Position numbers and translations under genes: made by a program. Below are positions 62,712 to 64,000 of a DNA stretch of 64,000 nt, one piece after another (the first letter of the stretch is position 1; every line of letters begins with the position of its first letter). Under the pieces are notes generated by a model. That model was not told the DNA's origin. It saw only the letters and a program-made list of their open reading frames with translations, and did not search any database. Origin of the DNA: Gracilimonas sp040904925 (GTDB lineage: Bacteria > Bacteroidota > Rhodothermia > Balneolales > Balneolaceae); the NCBI GenBank assembly GCA_040904925.1, contig JBBDSP010000006.1:1-64000 (forward strand). Direction: 5' to 3'.

Positions 62712-63416
62712 TTAATCGAGCTCTTCGTATTCATCAAATTCGTCTTTTTCGAGTTTTTCGGTAATTTTTTTCGAGAGCATTTTCTCTACAAAAAGTTCAT
62801 CTTCATCCGGGATTATGGTCTTAAAACTTCGGATCGAGTCATTCAATTTATACTCAATTTCGATCACTCCTTCAGAATACCAGGAATAGGTGAAAAAATT
62901 GTCCCAGTTTATTTTTCGGTCTAATAAGATCAATCCTTTTTCCCGGATCTCTGGAACTAATCGAATGGTAAAACTATAGGCACCAACAGCAATAATGGAT
63001 AACCCGGAAGTAACGCGGATGGGAGTGAGGGGGAGATCAGATAAAATGGCTGTACGCTGAATACCGAACAATATAATTCCAAGAGCTACGATGTTTGGAA
63101 AAATATCCGTCCAGAAAGATCGGTTTACATAGATGATCTCTCCACAATCGCGTTTTTGTTGAAATTGTTGTGTAGCCGCTCCCATAAAAAAACCAAATAA
63201 AGAAGCATACACATTTGCCATCATGGCTCCGGCAATAGCTTCCGGGAAATACCCGATCCGATGCATCCACTGAAGTATCAGAAATAAAAATACAACACCG
63301 AGCAGGGTAAGAGATAACCGTCGCGGGGTAACCTGGTCAATATATAAAAGAGGTTTGTATCCTAAATAAATACTGAGTGCGGCAACAATAAATGCGGAAA
63401 CAATTATCCAAAGCAT
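62712..63416 (-). CDS. Hypothetical membrane protein
   Basis: 234 residues with about five hydrophobic helices (roughly residues 2-18, 33-50, 60-80, 105-122 and 128-148) and a soluble C-terminal part of about 80 residues rich in Glu and Asp, ending EKDEFDEYEELD. No motif recognised. It is divergent from the DUF971 gene. Confidence 0.65.
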   Translation of the reverse strand: MLWIIVSAFIVAALSIYLGYKPLLYIDQVTPRRLSLTLLGVVFLFLILQWMHRIGYFPEAIAGAMMANVYASLFGFFMGAATQQFQQKRDCGEIIYVNRSFWTDIFPNIVALGIILFGIQRTAILSDLPLTPIRVTSGLSIIAVGAYSFTIRLVPEIREKGLILLDRKINWDNFFTYSWYSEGVIEIEYKLNDSIRSFKTIIPDEDELFVEKMLSKKITEKLEKDEFDEYEELD

Positions 63417-63460
63417 TGATTAATTTTGGTTAGACAGTTTAATCTTATAAATAGTTTTTG

Positions 63461-63799
63461 ATGGACGAATCGACCACGCCAACGGGCATTGAAGTTAGCA
63501 ATAAAGATCAGGTTCTGGAAATTTCTTGGGAAGATGGTCACACTTCCGTTTTTCCTTTGTATGGATTGAGGGTGAATTGCCCTTGTGTCACCTGCCGGGG
63601 CGGACATGGAAGCATGGGGGATTTTGAACCGGAGGCTTTTTTTGAAGAAAATCCTTCTAGAATTGAGATTCGTAATATTGAACAAGTTGGAAATCATGCC
63701 ATCAAGATAACCTGGGGAGACGGGCACAATTCCGGGATGTACCAGTGGGAAACGTTACGCTGGTTAGATCCTGAAAATCACACAAAAGCTGATCATTAA
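63461..63799 (+). CDS. DUF971 protein (gamma-butyrobetaine hydroxylase N-terminal-like)
   Basis: 112 residues from ATG (the preceding TTG is ignored). VLEISWEDGHTSVFPLYGLR, then CPCVTCRGG with two or three cysteines, then HAIKITWGDGHNSGMYQWET match the DUF971 domain, which binds zinc or an iron-sulfur site in related proteins. Small cytosolic protein, function unclear. Confidence 0.88.
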   Translation: MDESTTPTGIEVSNKDQVLEISWEDGHTSVFPLYGLRVNCPCVTCRGGHGSMGDFEPEAFFEENPSRIEIRNIEQVGNHAIKITWGDGHNSGMYQWETLRWLDPENHTKADH

Positions 63800-63878
63800 G
63801 AACTGGTCAGGAATTTAGGTTCGTTTTCTCATCCTGCTTAATCCAATAAACCAACATTTTACAAATCTCTCAAATTTT

Positions 63879-63912
63879 ATTTAGAATCTATCTAAATAAA
63901 GCTTTAGTTTTG
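63879..63912 (+). promoter_or_regulatory. Promoter-like box with overlapping inverted repeat
   Basis: The -7 box TAGTTTTG (63905-63912) is a full TAnnTTTG match, about 40 bases before the last start codon. An inverted repeat ATTTAGA-ATCTA-TCTAAAT (63879-63897) covers the -33 position, a likely operator-type arrangement. Confidence 0.45.
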
Positions 63913-63951
63913 GGACAGTTGAAATTATAACATCCACAAATAATCTATTTT

Positions 63952-64000
63952 ATGAAATCGATATTGTTTTCATTGGTAACACTGGCAATGGTTTTTGCAT
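63952..64000 (+). CDS. Start of an exported protein (3' truncated)
   Basis: Only 16 codons are visible: MKSILFSLVTLAMVFA, a clear signal peptide start. The rest lies beyond the window. Identity unknown. Confidence 0.6.
   Translation, partial: MKSILFSLVTLAMVFA

Overview
The window looks like a chromosomal segment of a marine or halophilic member of the Bacteroidota/Balneolota/Rhodothermota group; a Balneolaceae-type organism is my inference. The evidence is a giant SprA outer-membrane protein, type III glutamine synthetase, a full menaquinone (men) gene set, HprK with no PTS genes in view, LptF/LptG, DUF4290, DUF3467, DUF2490 and DUF971 proteins, and Bacteroidota-style promoters (TTG, 19-nt spacer, TAnnTTTG). 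No rRNA, tRNA or CRISPR array was recognised.

Layout. (1) 1-4121: an accessory defence-like region with a truncated type IIG restriction-modification protein whose central part is much more AT-rich than its ends, then an AT-rich OLD-family ATPase/TOPRIM nuclease. (2) 4122-15125: a block bracketed by two diverged direct copies of a non-coding element (4155-4616 and 14734-15059). It holds two RND efflux permeases sharing one periplasmic adaptor, a beta-propeller lipoprotein, arrays of small GC-rich hairpins and an IS200-type transposase gene broken by one in-frame stop. (3) 15126-27544: menaquinone synthesis in two minus-strand operons, menA-menC-menE and menF-menD-menH-menB. Between them lie glnA (type III), a CsaA-like gene, a DUF2141 gene, a small membrane protein gene and a GNAT gene. 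(4) 27655-42031: sulfur amino acid metabolism (CBS-like enzyme), the LptF/LptG pair, the 2426-residue SprA, Lnt and RsmI, which is mostly envelope biogenesis. (5) 42195-49756: a glyoxalase-fold protein, an APC transporter, DoxX, small envelope proteins, an esterase, an orphan OmpR-type regulator, TrmH and a secreted M28 peptidase. (6) 49873-56252: M23 peptidase, HprK, HPF and a Xer recombinase, then a three-gene set (glycosyltransferase, CrtC-like hydratase, acyltransferase) that could make an acylated carotenoid glycoside. (7) 56302-64000: housekeeping and envelope genes (O-methyltransferase, PrcB-domain lipoprotein, outer-membrane protein, glycosyltransferase, THUMP RNA methyltransferase, FKBP isomerase, CoA-binding protein, YajQ, a membrane protein, DUF971) and the start of one more exported protein.

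The most rewarding parts are the mosaic restriction gene with its OLD neighbour, the repeat-bracketed efflux block with its broken transposase and hairpin families, the putative carotenoid glycoside ester locus, and non-coding motifs shared between separate genes: a heptad repeat at the 3' ends of both men operons, and a common upstream box for menF and the DUF4290 gene. All functional calls come from reading the sequence and recognising motifs; no database search was run.
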